Shown here: one piece after another, positions 9,841 through 18,797 of the stretch
Position numbering within the stretch: the first letter of the stretch is position 1
Layout of the letters: the number at the start of each line of letters is the position of its first letter
NCBI RefSeq assembly: GCF_001682865.1
Contig: NZ_MAQX01000001.1
Span: 620,001 to 684,000 of the forward strand
Direction of reading: 5' to 3'
DNA length: 64,000 bases
Source of the DNA: Bacillus sp. FJAT-26390
GTDB lineage: Bacteria > Bacillota > Bacilli > Paenibacillales > Paenibacillaceae
Notes under the pieces: model-generated
Told to the model about the DNA's origin: nothing
Database searches by the model: none
What the model saw: the letters and a program-made list of their open reading frames with translations, nothing else
Translations under genes and position numbers: made by a program

Positions 9841-10149
9841 ATGATGATTCAATCGATGTCGCTCGGTCCGGTTCAGCCTGTCAAGCTCATTGAAACTAAA
9901 TCGGTGCAAGAAGCGACTCCGGCACAATTAACTGAAACGTTTGGACAATATTTGCAAACAGCCATCGATAACGTAAGCAACCAAGAACAAAACGTTCACA
10001 AGCTGAATGACAAGTACTTGGTGGGTCAAGTGGATGTTACGAAAGTACTAATTGCTTCTGAGCAATCGCAGTTGAGCTTGCAGCTCACCTCACAAATCCG
10101 CAACAAAGTAGTCGAGGCTTATCAAGAAATGATGCGGATGCAAATTTAA
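9841..10149 (+). CDS. fliE: Flagellar hook-basal body complex protein FliE
   Basis: FliE links the membrane MS ring (FliF) to the rod. The 102-residue protein shows the family C-terminus DVTKVLIASEQSQLSLQL and ends NKVVEAYQEMMRMQI. GGAGG lies before two consecutive ATG codons (9841 and 9844), so the start could be either. It lies between flgC and fliF as in Bacillus. Confidence 0.95.
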   Translation: MMIQSMSLGPVQPVKLIETKSVQEATPAQLTETFGQYLQTAIDNVSNQEQNVHKLNDKYLVGQVDVTKVLIASEQSQLSLQLTSQIRNKVVEAYQEMMRMQI

Positions 10150-10191
10150 TCCAACTTTTGACCTAGCATAGTATTTGGGTGAGGTGACAAT

Positions 10192-11763
10192 GTGAACGAG
10201 AGAATCGCCCAACTTAGAGGCAGGCTTGCGCAGTTCTGGGGCCAAATGGGCAGAAAACAAAAAATATGGTTGGGGGCATCCATCAGTGGAATCTTGTTGA
10301 CAATAATCTTGTTGACAATCGTATTTACGAGAACGGAATACGAAATTGCTTTTCAAAATTTGGATACCACCGATGCAGCAGCCATAATGACTTACTTAGA
10401 CGGAAGCGGAATTCCTTATCAACTTAGCGGCAATGGCAAAAGCATTTCAGTACCCAGCACGGAAGCATCACGAATTAAAGTGGATGTTGGCTCTCAAGGG
10501 CTAGTTCAAAATGGGTCCATCGGCTTTGAAGCTTTTAACTCTAGCTCCAGTCAGTTTGGAACGACTGAGAATGAGTTCAATGTTAAATACCTTAATGCTT
10601 TGAACGGAGAAATCCAGCAACTGCTCAATGCGATGCAGGGAGTAGACAGTTCAAAGGTTCTAGTTAATTTGCCGAAGGAAAGCGTGTTTTTGTCTCCGGA
10701 AGACGCGGAGCAAGCATCGGCTTCCATCATGATGAAGTTCATGTCAGGCTATCGGCCTAGTCAAAAGGAAATCGACGGTTATTACAACCTCGTAAAAACG
10801 TCTGTCCCTAATTTAGCGATGAAGGACATCACGATTTCCAGCCCGCAGGGAGAACTTACATATTCTGAAGTGGACGGCGGTATATCGAACAGCACGGATG
10901 CTGTGGAATCGCAATTCATTATTCAGCGGAAATATGAAACGGAGCTAAAGAAAAACATTCAACAATTTCTTGGGCCGATCGTTGGCGCCGACAATCTAGT
11001 CATTCAAATCTCGAGCAGCATGAACTTCGACAAGAAGACATCGCAAGAGTCAGTGGTGAAGCCGCTTGATAACAACAACAACAACGGTATCATCATTAGT
11101 GAACAGATCGATAACAGTACTTCAACTGGAAGTGCTGGTCAGGCCGGCGGTGTTGCAGGTACCGGGGAGACTGATGTGCCAGGCTATGAAGCTTCATCGG
11201 CAGGTCAAGGTTCTTCGGAGACAAACTCGCAAATCAGAAATTATGAAGTTACTCGGATAAACAATAATATCGTTTCGGGACCGTTTGTTTTGAAAGACCT
11301 TTCTATTAGTATCGGCATCGAGCAGTCACAAATGAATGATGAAGCTAGTAGAACAGCTATTATGACTTATTTGACAGCTTTGGTAAGAGCTCAGCTTGCA
11401 GATTCCGGACAAGATGTTAATGATGACGCATTAATGGCTAAAAAAGTTGCGGTCATCGCGAGAACATTCTCTGGAAGCAGCACTGCTAATCAAGCGAACG
11501 CGCTATCCATGCCTTGGATTATTGGTATTGGCGTCGCAGCTCTAGCAATCATCGGCGGATTAATTTATGTAATTGCCCGCAGACGCAAAAAAGCAGTAGA
11601 AGAAGAAATAGAGTTAGCTGCTCCTGCTAAGGTAGAATATCCAACGCTTGATTTGGAAAGTGTCAATAATGACAGTCAAGCCCGTAAAAATCTTGAAACA
11701 CTGGCCAAACGGAAACCGGATGAGTTCGTTAATCTTCTTCGCACATGGCTTGTGGATGAATAG
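10192..11763 (+). CDS. fliF: Flagellar MS-ring protein FliF
   Basis: FliF forms the inner-membrane ring on which the flagellum is built. The 523-residue protein has an N-terminal membrane helix (about 28-46), periplasmic-side ring-building domains, a Gly/Ser-rich disordered loop (about 295-345) and a second membrane helix (about 441-463) with a short cytoplasmic tail for FliG. The start is GTG 10192 with GAGGTGA upstream. A tandem 15-bp repeat (10291-10320) codes ILLTI twice within the first helix. Confidence 0.96.
   Translation: MNERIAQLRGRLAQFWGQMGRKQKIWLGASISGILLTIILLTIVFTRTEYEIAFQNLDTTDAAAIMTYLDGSGIPYQLSGNGKSISVPSTEASRIKVDVGSQGLVQNGSIGFEAFNSSSSQFGTTENEFNVKYLNALNGEIQQLLNAMQGVDSSKVLVNLPKESVFLSPEDAEQASASIMMKFMSGYRPSQKEIDGYYNLVKTSVPNLAMKDITISSPQGELTYSEVDGGISNSTDAVESQFIIQRKYETELKKNIQQFLGPIVGADNLVIQISSSMNFDKKTSQESVVKPLDNNNNNGIIISEQIDNSTSTGSAGQAGGVAGTGETDVPGYEASSAGQGSSETNSQIRNYEVTRINNNIVSGPFVLKDLSISIGIEQSQMNDEASRTAIMTYLTALVRAQLADSGQDVNDDALMAKKVAVIARTFSGSSTANQANALSMPWIIGIGVAALAIIGGLIYVIARRRKKAVEEEIELAAPAKVEYPTLDLESVNNDSQARKNLETLAKRKPDEFVNLLRTWLVDE
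10291..10320 (+). repeat. Tandem 15-bp repeat inside fliF
   Basis: ATCTTGTTGACAATA (10291-10305) is followed directly by ATCTTGTTGACAATC (10306-10320), identical except for the last base. It keeps frame and doubles the residues ILLTI (34-38 and 39-43) in the first membrane helix. Confidence 0.9.
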
Positions 11764-11774
11764 AGGTGGTTCAA

Positions 11775-12788
11775 TTGTCAAAATCAATGCAAGGCTTATC
11801 AGGTCGTCAGAAAGCAGCCATTTTGCTTATTACGCTTGGACCTGAAGTTTCGGCGCAAATATTTAAACATTTACGCGATGAAGAAATTGAGCAGTTGACG
11901 CTTGAGATCGCCAACGTCCGTAAAGTAGACAGTCTGGACCGCGAAACGATATTAAGCGAATTCCATCAAATTTGCATGGCTCAAGAATATATTACGCAAG
12001 GCGGTATTTCTTACGCCAAAGATATTTTGGAGAAAGCGCTCGGCGAAGCAAAAGCGCTTGAGGTCATTAACCGGTTGACAGCTACGCTGCAGGTGAGACC
12101 ATTCGATTTTGCCAGAAAAGCGGAACCTACTCAAATATTGAACTTTATCCAAAATGAGAATTCGCAGACGATTGCTTTGGTATTATCCTATTTGCAATCC
12201 GAACAATCCTCTCATATTCTATCCTCGCTTCCGCAAGAGAAGCAGGCAGAGGTTGCAAGGCGTATCGCATTGATGGATAGTACGTCGCCTGAAGTTATTT
12301 CACAGGTAGAACGTGTTCTCGAGCAAAAGCTGTCCGCAACGGTTACCCAGGATTACACGAATGCCGGCGGTATCGATTCGATCGTACAAATTTTGAACGG
12401 TGTCGACCGAGGTACGGAGCGCACCATTCTCGACGCGCTTGAAATTCAAGATCCAGAGCTTGCAGAAGAAATCAAGAAACGTATGTTTGTATTCGAGGAT
12501 ATTGTCAATATCGACAATCGCTCTATTCAACGGATCATTCGCGATATCGAGAATTCAGATCTTCAGCTTGCACTCAAAGTGGCGAGCGAAGAGGTTCGAG
12601 AAGCTATATTCCGCAACATGTCGAAGCGCATGGCCGAGACCTTCAAGGAAGAAATGGAGTTCATGGGCCCCGTACGCTTACGCGACGTGGAAGAAGCACA
12701 AACTCGTATCGTTGCTACCATTCGCCGTCTAGAAGAGTCAGGTGAAATCATCATCGCCCGCGGTGGAGGAGACGATATCATTGTCTAA
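11775..12788 (+). CDS. fliG: Flagellar motor switch protein FliG
   Basis: FliG couples stator force to rotation. The 337-residue protein contains the N-terminal FliF-binding, middle and C-terminal domains; the C-terminal torque helix region MFVFEDIVNIDNRSIQRIIRD is well conserved. The TTG at 11775 follows GAGGTGG; a GTG at 11766 would lie within that site. The middle-domain motif usually written EHPQ is ENSQ here (residues 128-131). fliG overlaps fliH by 8 bases. Confidence 0.95.
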   Translation: MSKSMQGLSGRQKAAILLITLGPEVSAQIFKHLRDEEIEQLTLEIANVRKVDSLDRETILSEFHQICMAQEYITQGGISYAKDILEKALGEAKALEVINRLTATLQVRPFDFARKAEPTQILNFIQNENSQTIALVLSYLQSEQSSHILSSLPQEKQAEVARRIALMDSTSPEVISQVERVLEQKLSATVTQDYTNAGGIDSIVQILNGVDRGTERTILDALEIQDPELAEEIKKRMFVFEDIVNIDNRSIQRIIRDIENSDLQLALKVASEEVREAIFRNMSKRMAETFKEEMEFMGPVRLRDVEEAQTRIVATIRRLEESGEIIIARGGGDDIIV

Positions 12789-13620
12789 TTTGATAAAATC
12801 TTCGAGCGTGATTACTCTTGAGCAATTGAAGCAGCTGGAATGGCTGCATCAACGGAATTTTGAAATCAACGAGCCTCAAGAACAGGAAGAAGATACCGAG
12901 CCTGTTCCTGATGAAGAGACGATCACGCTGCGAGATCAAATTTTGAATGATGCTCAGCTTTATGCAGAAGAACGTCTTCGTGAAGCGGCGCTTGAGAGCG
13001 AAAAGCTGCTCGCCGAGACGCAGCAGCAAATCGATGTTTGGTGGCTGCAAAAGCGGACCGATGACGAAGCGGCTTCCGAAGCTTCACGGCAATCGGGCTA
13101 TGAGCTTGGTTATGCGGAAGGTGCTGCAAACTCGGAAGCGGAGCTGCGTCAAACTTGGGAGCAGAAGCTTGCCGAAGCATCGGATGTGCTAAAAACTGCT
13201 TTCCAAATGAGAGAACAAATCATTCAGGAAGCCGAACCTTTTCTTGTTGAACTGAGCTGTGCAATTGCTGAAAAGATTATTGGCCAGCAGTTGACGTTAG
13301 CTCCAGAGATGGCGATTGAATTAATTCGCAAATCATTGTCACGTCGAAGAGAGCAGGGCGTCATTACGCTTTGCGTCGCACCTGGCCAACTCGCTTTTGT
13401 ACAAGCTGCTAGAGAAGAGCTTCATTTTGCGATTGACTCGCAAGCGGAGCTGCAAATTTTGCCAGACTCGACGGTGAAGGACAATGGTTGTGTTATTCGT
13501 TCATCCTTTGGCAGCATCGACGCTCGCATCGATACGCAGTTGGCTGAGATTAAACGTGAGTTAATCCATCTTGCTCATCACAGCGGCGAAGAGCGAGGTT
13601 ATTCCAATGATAGTGAATAA
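12781..13620 (+). CDS. fliH: Flagellar export ATPase regulator FliH
   Basis: FliH binds the ATPase FliI and anchors it at the export gate. The 279-residue protein is charged and helical, with a long Glu/Gln/Ala-rich coiled coil (about 45-150), then the conserved FliH/YscL domain containing LSCAIAEKIIGQQLTL. The TTG start at 12781, inside the end of fliG, has GGAGGA at 12765-12770. A longer in-frame ATG at 12742 lies deeper in fliG and lacks a site. Overlaps with both neighbours suggest translational coupling. Confidence 0.92.
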   Translation: MSNLIKSSSVITLEQLKQLEWLHQRNFEINEPQEQEEDTEPVPDEETITLRDQILNDAQLYAEERLREAALESEKLLAETQQQIDVWWLQKRTDDEAASEASRQSGYELGYAEGAANSEAELRQTWEQKLAEASDVLKTAFQMREQIIQEAEPFLVELSCAIAEKIIGQQLTLAPEMAIELIRKSLSRRREQGVITLCVAPGQLAFVQAAREELHFAIDSQAELQILPDSTVKDNGCVIRSSFGSIDARIDTQLAEIKRELIHLAHHSGEERGYSNDSE

Positions 13621-14932
13621 TTTGGATGTACTGAAGTACATCGAGCATCTGCAGCCTCTCGATCCGGTAAGGATAAACGGTAAAGTGACGCAGGTTATCG
13701 GCTTAACAGTCGAATCAGAAGGTCCGGACGCAAGCATCGGCGACGTATGCTTTATCTATCCATCCAAAGGCGCGAAGCCGATTAAAGCGGAAGTCGTCGG
13801 ATTTCGAGATAACAAAGTTATTCTGATGCCGCTTGGCGATCTTCATGCGATAAGCCCTGGCTGCGATGTCGTTGGTACCGGCAAGCCCTTAACCGTTCAA
13901 GTCGGATCCGAGCTGCTAGGAAAAGTGCTTGACGGCTTAGGCAATCCGCTCGACGGTTCTTTTCTGCCAAGCCGGATGCCTCATTATTCGACTCATAATG
14001 AACCCAGCAATCCGCTCATGCGCCCGCGTGTCGTTGAACCGCTTGGCATTGGCGTGAGAGCGATCGATGGTCTGCTAACGGTTGGCCGCGGCCAACGCGT
14101 AGGCATCTTCGCAGGCTCCGGCGTAGGGAAGAGCACGCTGCTTGGCATGATTGCCCGGAACACGTCCGCCGATGTTAACGTGATCGCCTTAATCGGCGAG
14201 CGCGGACGCGAAGTGCTGGAATTTATGGAAAAGGATCTTGGGCCCGAAGGCTTAGCGCGTTCCGTCGTTATTGTAGCTACATCCGATCAGCCGGCCCTAA
14301 TTCGTATGAAAGGCGCGTTGATTGCGACTTCGATTGCCGAATATTTTCGCGACCGCGGCTTGAACGTCATGTTGATGATGGATTCCGTAACGCGTTATGC
14401 GATGGCGCTGCGTGAAGTAGGGCTTGCCATCGGCGAGCCTCCTGCAACACGCGGTTATACGCCTTCCGTATTCGCAGCGCTGCCTAAATTGTTAGAAAGA
14501 GCAGGGACGGGTCCTACTGGCTCCATCACCGCTTTCTACACGGTGCTCGTTGACGGCGACGATATGAACGAGCCGATTGCTGACGCTGTCCGCGGAATAC
14601 TCGACGGTCATATCGTGCTAAGCCGCCATTTGGCGCATAAAGGTCATTTTCCAGCAATCGATGTTCTTGCTTCTGTCAGTCGCGTTATGAAAGAAATTGT
14701 GACCGAAGAGCAACAGGATGCCGCCAATGAATTAAAGAAAATGCTAGCTATATATAAAGATTCGGAAGACTTGATCAATATTGGGGCGTACCAACGAGGA
14801 TCAAATGCAGAAATTGATAAAGCACTCCAATTTATTGAGCCCATTCAGAGCTATACGAAGCAGAAGACCAATGAAAAGGTGAGCTTAGAGGAAGCGCAAA
14901 ATCGTTTAATTACCGATTTCTACAGGAGTTGA
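13607..14932 (+). CDS. fliI: Flagellum-specific ATPase FliI
   Basis: FliI is the F1-beta-like hexameric ATPase that helps unfold and target export substrates. The 441-residue protein has the Walker A motif AGSGVGKST (about 169-177), the ALIGERGREV segment and Walker B VMLMMDSVTR. ATG 13607 is preferred because the family N-terminus begins near here and GCGAGG lies 9 bases upstream; an in-frame ATG at 13571 would extend further into fliH. It overlaps fliH by 14 bases. Confidence 0.96.
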   Translation: MIVNNLDVLKYIEHLQPLDPVRINGKVTQVIGLTVESEGPDASIGDVCFIYPSKGAKPIKAEVVGFRDNKVILMPLGDLHAISPGCDVVGTGKPLTVQVGSELLGKVLDGLGNPLDGSFLPSRMPHYSTHNEPSNPLMRPRVVEPLGIGVRAIDGLLTVGRGQRVGIFAGSGVGKSTLLGMIARNTSADVNVIALIGERGREVLEFMEKDLGPEGLARSVVIVATSDQPALIRMKGALIATSIAEYFRDRGLNVMLMMDSVTRYAMALREVGLAIGEPPATRGYTPSVFAALPKLLERAGTGPTGSITAFYTVLVDGDDMNEPIADAVRGILDGHIVLSRHLAHKGHFPAIDVLASVSRVMKEIVTEEQQDAANELKKMLAIYKDSEDLINIGAYQRGSNAEIDKALQFIEPIQSYTKQKTNEKVSLEEAQNRLITDFYRS

Positions 14933-14940
14933 ATCGATAA

Positions 14941-15387
14941 ATGGCATCGTTTCGGTATTCATTTCAAAAGGTCATTGATTTGAAGTCGAGTGAAAAGACA
15001 CAAGCAGAGTGGATGCTATCAACGGCGATCGGAGCTCTTGCGGCTGAGGAACTGTCGCTTGAGGAGCTGCGCGCGAAGCAGCATGAATGGGAAGGCAAGC
15101 TTCATGAAGCTTCAAGCATTGCTGTCTCCTTGTCGGAATTGCAGGTTATCCAGCAGTACTTGGATTATTTAGTAGCTTGCATCACCAGCAAATTGAAAGA
15201 TGTGTTGCATGCACAGAAAGCGGTTGAGCAAAGCAGGCTTAAACTTTCAGATAAAATGAAGGATGAAAAAGTTTGGCTGAAAGCAAAGGACCATGCGCGT
15301 GACCGGTTTCAATATGCGATGCAAATCAAGGAGCAGAACGAATTAGATGAGCTGGCAAGCGTCCGTTTCATGATACCAACCCCATAA
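14941..15387 (+). CDS. fliJ: Flagellar export chaperone FliJ
   Basis: The 148-residue, almost wholly alpha-helical protein fits FliJ, the coiled-coil stalk that sits in the FliI ring and contacts FlhA. FRYSFQKVIDLKSSEK at the N-terminus is typical of the family, and the length is normal. AGGAG in the end of fliI precedes the ATG. It was identified by position and composition as much as by motif. Confidence 0.88.
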   Translation: MASFRYSFQKVIDLKSSEKTQAEWMLSTAIGALAAEELSLEELRAKQHEWEGKLHEASSIAVSLSELQVIQQYLDYLVACITSKLKDVLHAQKAVEQSRLKLSDKMKDEKVWLKAKDHARDRFQYAMQIKEQNELDELASVRFMIPTP

Positions 15388-15424
15388 ATTGATGCGTTAT
15401 ACCGGCTAGAGGGAGTGAGTGGAA

Positions 15425-16330
15425 TTGGCGGGTACGGAAAATGAAAAGCAAGGCTACAGCACACTTGAACGAATTATGTTCTTGATGACGCCGATTTTAT
15501 TCGCCATCGTGTTGCTTGGCGTATTGTACACCTTGTTCAATATTGACTTTCGCAATAAAGTGCTGGAGGCCGGAAACTCGGTTCCATTCTTAAAAGACGT
15601 GCTTCCTGAACCAAAGGTTGCAGGCGGAGCCGTTAATGACGATGTTTTGAAAACAGCGAACATGTCATCTAAGATTGCGGACCTGCAAGCACAGCTTACT
15701 GCGATTGAAAGCGAGCTGGCGGCAGCCAATCAAACGAAGTCGGCGCTGGAGCAAGAGGTTAAGGATTTGGAGAACGATAACTCCCAGCTCAAAAGCTCCA
15801 ATGACGAGCAATTGCTTGAGGATGAGCAGTACCAAGCGAAAATTCAAGAATTAGCGGGCATGTTCTCCAAAATTACGCCTAGTAAAGCAGCACCTATTCT
15901 GCAAAGCATGACTTTAGATGAAATGGTGCTCGTATTTGCGAATATGCGTCCTGACGACAGAGTGCGCATTATGGAGAAGATGAATCCTCAGACTGCTGCT
16001 GACGCAGCTATGAAGCTCAAAGACAACGTGAAGGTTAAGGATCTGCAAATCGCGGCGCTGCAAGCGAAGCTGGATGCGCAGAAAACACCGCAAAAAACAC
16101 AGGCTTCCTCTGTGCTTGATGAAACGCAGTTAAGCGCAACTTTCACAGCGATGGCTCCTAAAAGCGCTGCTGAGCTGCTTGTCAAGATGGTGGATGTCAG
16201 TCCAAGCAAAGTGCTTCGCATCTTGAATGCGGTTGGCGACGCGCCGAGATCAACGATTTTGTCAGAAATGTCAGCAATCAATGAAACGGTAGCCGCCCAG
16301 CTCGTAGCTAAGCTAATGTCTGGAAGTTAA
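15425..16330 (+). CDS. ylxF: YlxF/MotE-type membrane protein with MgtE-N-like domain
   Basis: The 301-residue protein has one membrane helix near the N-terminus (IMFLMTPILFAIVLLGVLYT), a coiled coil (about 75-140) and two copies of an MgtE-N/FliG-like helical motif (ITPSKAAPILQSMTLDEMV and MAPKSAAELLVKMVDVSPSKV). This layout is that of YlxF, which follows fliJ in B. subtilis, and of MotE-like motor chaperones; the exact role is unknown. TTG 15425 is chosen because GAGGGAG lies at 15409-15415; GTG 15419 is in frame but too close to it. Confidence 0.8.
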   Translation: MAGTENEKQGYSTLERIMFLMTPILFAIVLLGVLYTLFNIDFRNKVLEAGNSVPFLKDVLPEPKVAGGAVNDDVLKTANMSSKIADLQAQLTAIESELAAANQTKSALEQEVKDLENDNSQLKSSNDEQLLEDEQYQAKIQELAGMFSKITPSKAAPILQSMTLDEMVLVFANMRPDDRVRIMEKMNPQTAADAAMKLKDNVKVKDLQIAALQAKLDAQKTPQKTQASSVLDETQLSATFTAMAPKSAAELLVKMVDVSPSKVLRILNAVGDAPRSTILSEMSAINETVAAQLVAKLMSGS

Positions 16331-16381
16331 GAGTTGTACCCGTAACTTTTTTAGCCCCCTATTAGAGAGGAGGTGAGAAAA

Positions 16382-17752
16382 ATGGAAATGATGGTATCAC
16401 AAACCGCTGCTCCCCAGCAGCAAGCGCAACCGACTGCGGGTGGACAAGCAAGCAAAAGTGCAGGCGGGGCGGAATTCCAAAAAACGTTAGTTCAACAAAT
16501 TAACGGGGAAGCGGCTAGCAGTTCTGGCAAAACGCAGGCCGTTCAGCTTGTAGCGAATGTAGCAAAGGACGCTGCGATTGAAGGAGAGGCTGCTGCCGCT
16601 GCGCCTGCTTTATCTGATCTAATGTCGATCATTGATGGCTTGCTTGAGCAGCTTGAAGTGCCGAAAACGGAAGACGGCGAAGTGAAGGTTGAAGACGAGC
16701 AGCAGCTGAAGCAGCTAGAGGCCGTCCTTGATCAAATGAATGCGCTGCTTGCGCTTCTAGGCATTCCAGTGCCAGTCATTCAGCAGCCAAAGAACCAACT
16801 GTCTGCGGAAAATGAAAGCCTGCCTATTAATGAAGCGGCTGTAAATGTCGCAAACGTAAAGACAAGCTTGCAGGATACGCTTCTTCAATTGCAAAACATG
16901 CTGCAGGAAGGTACGACAAAGCTCATTCAACAGCAAGAGCCAACTAAGCTGGTAGCGGAGCAGCTACAAGCGCTAACAGCGATTTTGGAAGGCGAGCCGG
17001 TGGATACGAATAAGTCTCAAACGAAATCGTCAGCCTTCACACAACAACTGTTTGCCGCGCAAAATGCACCGCAAGCTGATGTCAGCACTTTGTTGCAGCG
17101 TCTATCGCAGCAAACGGTTCATCCAGCCCTATTGTCTACGGCCATTCAGAACATGGAGCAAGCGGTCGACACAGAAGCGGGAGCTCTGCCAATCGAAACG
17201 AATTCTCAGGTGCATCTCGGCACAAGCCAATCGGAAACACTTCGCGGACTTACGCCGCTTGTCGCTAATGCGGCAGCTGCCACATCATTTGTTGTTGCCG
17301 ACGATTTTGCCAAGTCGATGACAGGAATGATCGTGCAGAAGTTTGATTTAACGACTATGAACGGTGTATCAGAAGCAAAGATCATGCTTTTCCCTGAGCA
17401 TCTAGGTCAAGTGGACGTTAAAATCACGATGCAAAATGGCTTGTTGACAGCAATTTTCCAAACGGATACAGCGATGGCCAAGGACATGCTCGATAACCAA
17501 ATGGCGCAGCTTCGATCCGCGCTACAAGCGCAAGGCTTAATGGTTGATAAGCTTGAAGTATCACAAGGACAGTCGACTGCACAGCTTTCTCAGCAGCATC
17601 AAGGGCAAGGAAGCAGAGAACAGCAATCGTCCAACCGCCATACCTTTAATGGCGATGAAGGCTCGGGCGAAGCCCATTTTGAGACCGAAATGATTGAACA
17701 AGCCGCTATTCAAGGACTTGGCTTCGGCAGAGGGATTAATGTAAAGGCTTAG
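16382..17752 (+). CDS. fliK: Flagellar hook-length control protein FliK
   Basis: FliK measures hook length and switches export specificity through FlhB. The 456-residue protein has a long, low-complexity Gln/Ala-rich N-terminal and middle part and the conserved C-terminal hook-length domain (about 315-400), including LFPEHLGQVDVKITMQNG and LRSALQAQGLMVDKLEV. ATG 16382 follows AGGAGGTGA; the in-frame GTG at 16373 is part of that site. The ruler region is poorly conserved, as usual. Confidence 0.93.
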   Translation: MEMMVSQTAAPQQQAQPTAGGQASKSAGGAEFQKTLVQQINGEAASSSGKTQAVQLVANVAKDAAIEGEAAAAAPALSDLMSIIDGLLEQLEVPKTEDGEVKVEDEQQLKQLEAVLDQMNALLALLGIPVPVIQQPKNQLSAENESLPINEAAVNVANVKTSLQDTLLQLQNMLQEGTTKLIQQQEPTKLVAEQLQALTAILEGEPVDTNKSQTKSSAFTQQLFAAQNAPQADVSTLLQRLSQQTVHPALLSTAIQNMEQAVDTEAGALPIETNSQVHLGTSQSETLRGLTPLVANAAAATSFVVADDFAKSMTGMIVQKFDLTTMNGVSEAKIMLFPEHLGQVDVKITMQNGLLTAIFQTDTAMAKDMLDNQMAQLRSALQAQGLMVDKLEVSQGQSTAQLSQQHQGQGSREQQSSNRHTFNGDEGSGEAHFETEMIEQAAIQGLGFGRGINVKA

Positions 17753-17793
17753 CAGGGCGGTTTTATCGTTAGAGTGAACGGAGGTGATCGGAT

Positions 17794-18303
17794 ATGTCTA
17801 ACAGCATTCCTTCTCGCGTGGTTTGGCCGAATTACAGCCAAGAAAACGTGCGAGCTGCAGCAAATAAAGAAAAAGACACACTCGGCAAAGATCAATTTCT
17901 AAGTATTCTAGTCACGCAGCTGCGAAACCAAGATCCTATGCAGCCGCTGCAGGACAAAGATTTTATCGCTCAAATGGCACAGTTCACCTCAGTAGAGCAG
18001 CTAATGAATATGGCGACCGAGCTAACCTTAATGCGTCAGAGCATAGGCTCCGCTTCGACTTTGATTGGTAAAACGATCGAATGGAACGAGTATAACGAAG
18101 CTGGGGAAGTCACTAAAGCAAGCGGTGTTGTGGATTCGATTATATCGAAGGATGGCATCCTGCACGCAAGAGTTGGCGGCGCAGAGGTTGCGCTGGAATA
18201 TGTCACTTCGGTTTCGGAGACAAACGGAGACACGAAGCCGCCGGACGAATCGGATGATAAACCTTCTGATAAAGCGAATGCTGAGGAGGGGGCTGAGGTC
18301 TAG
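17794..18303 (+). CDS. flgD: Flagellar hook capping protein FlgD
   Basis: FlgD caps the growing hook and guides assembly of FlgE. The 169-residue protein carries the FlgD N-terminal signature KDQFLSILVTQLRNQDPMQP and AQMAQFTSVEQLMNM. It is shorter than the proteobacterial type, lacking most of the C-terminal Tudor/Fn3-like part, which is usual in Bacillus. CGGAGGTGA precedes the ATG. The C-terminal 30 residues are highly acidic. Confidence 0.94.
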   Translation: MSNSIPSRVVWPNYSQENVRAAANKEKDTLGKDQFLSILVTQLRNQDPMQPLQDKDFIAQMAQFTSVEQLMNMATELTLMRQSIGSASTLIGKTIEWNEYNEAGEVTKASGVVDSIISKDGILHARVGGAEVALEYVTSVSETNGDTKPPDESDDKPSDKANAEEGAEV

Positions 18304-18680
18304 TGAATGATGGCGTGAAAATCGGTCATATTTTTCCGGTTAAGTCCACACCTCTGCAGCCAAGCAAATCAGCAGTCAGCCGTTCATCGCAGCCAACTCC
18401 ATTTCAAGAGATGCTTGATGCAAAGGTGCTTAAGTTCAGTCACCACGCAGAGGTTCGCATGCAGCAGAGAGGCATCAAGCTGCAGCCGGAATCTTTGACG
18501 AAAATTATGAATGCCGTTGAAGAGGCCGCATCCAAAGGCGCTCAAGACTCATTAATCGTTTTTCGCGATATTGCGATGATTGTCAACGTGCCAAGCCGCA
18601 CGGTTGTGACGGCGATGGATGGCGGGCAAATGAGAAGCAATGTGTTTACTCAGATAGACAGCGCTATTATTTTATCGTAA
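18303..18680 (+). CDS. Small flagellar operon protein (TIGR02530-like)
   Basis: This 125-residue protein has a disordered N-terminal 35 residues and a conserved core, LKFSHHAEVRMQQRGIKL to the end (VPSRTVVTAMDGG). It matches the 'flagellar operon protein' family found between flgD and flgE in Bacillota. No enzymatic motif is visible; a regulatory or hook-assembly role is inferred only from position. The GTG start overlaps the flgD stop by one base. Confidence 0.82.
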   Translation: MNDGVKIGHIFPVKSTPLQPSKSAVSRSSQPTPFQEMLDAKVLKFSHHAEVRMQQRGIKLQPESLTKIMNAVEEAASKGAQDSLIVFRDIAMIVNVPSRTVVTAMDGGQMRSNVFTQIDSAIILS

Positions 18681-18797
18681 GGCTGGACCTATCAGGAAGC
18701 CTCAAGCTGCGGACCGATTGAAGCAGTTTAATGATAGTGCGTACATCCTTTTTAAGCCAAGTGAGACTAATCCATATTCCAGGAGGAATAACGAACA

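Noticed and set aside
10297-10317. Two perfect TTGACA hexamers in fliF
   Set aside because: No -10 box at the right distance; they are part of the 15-bp coding repeat.
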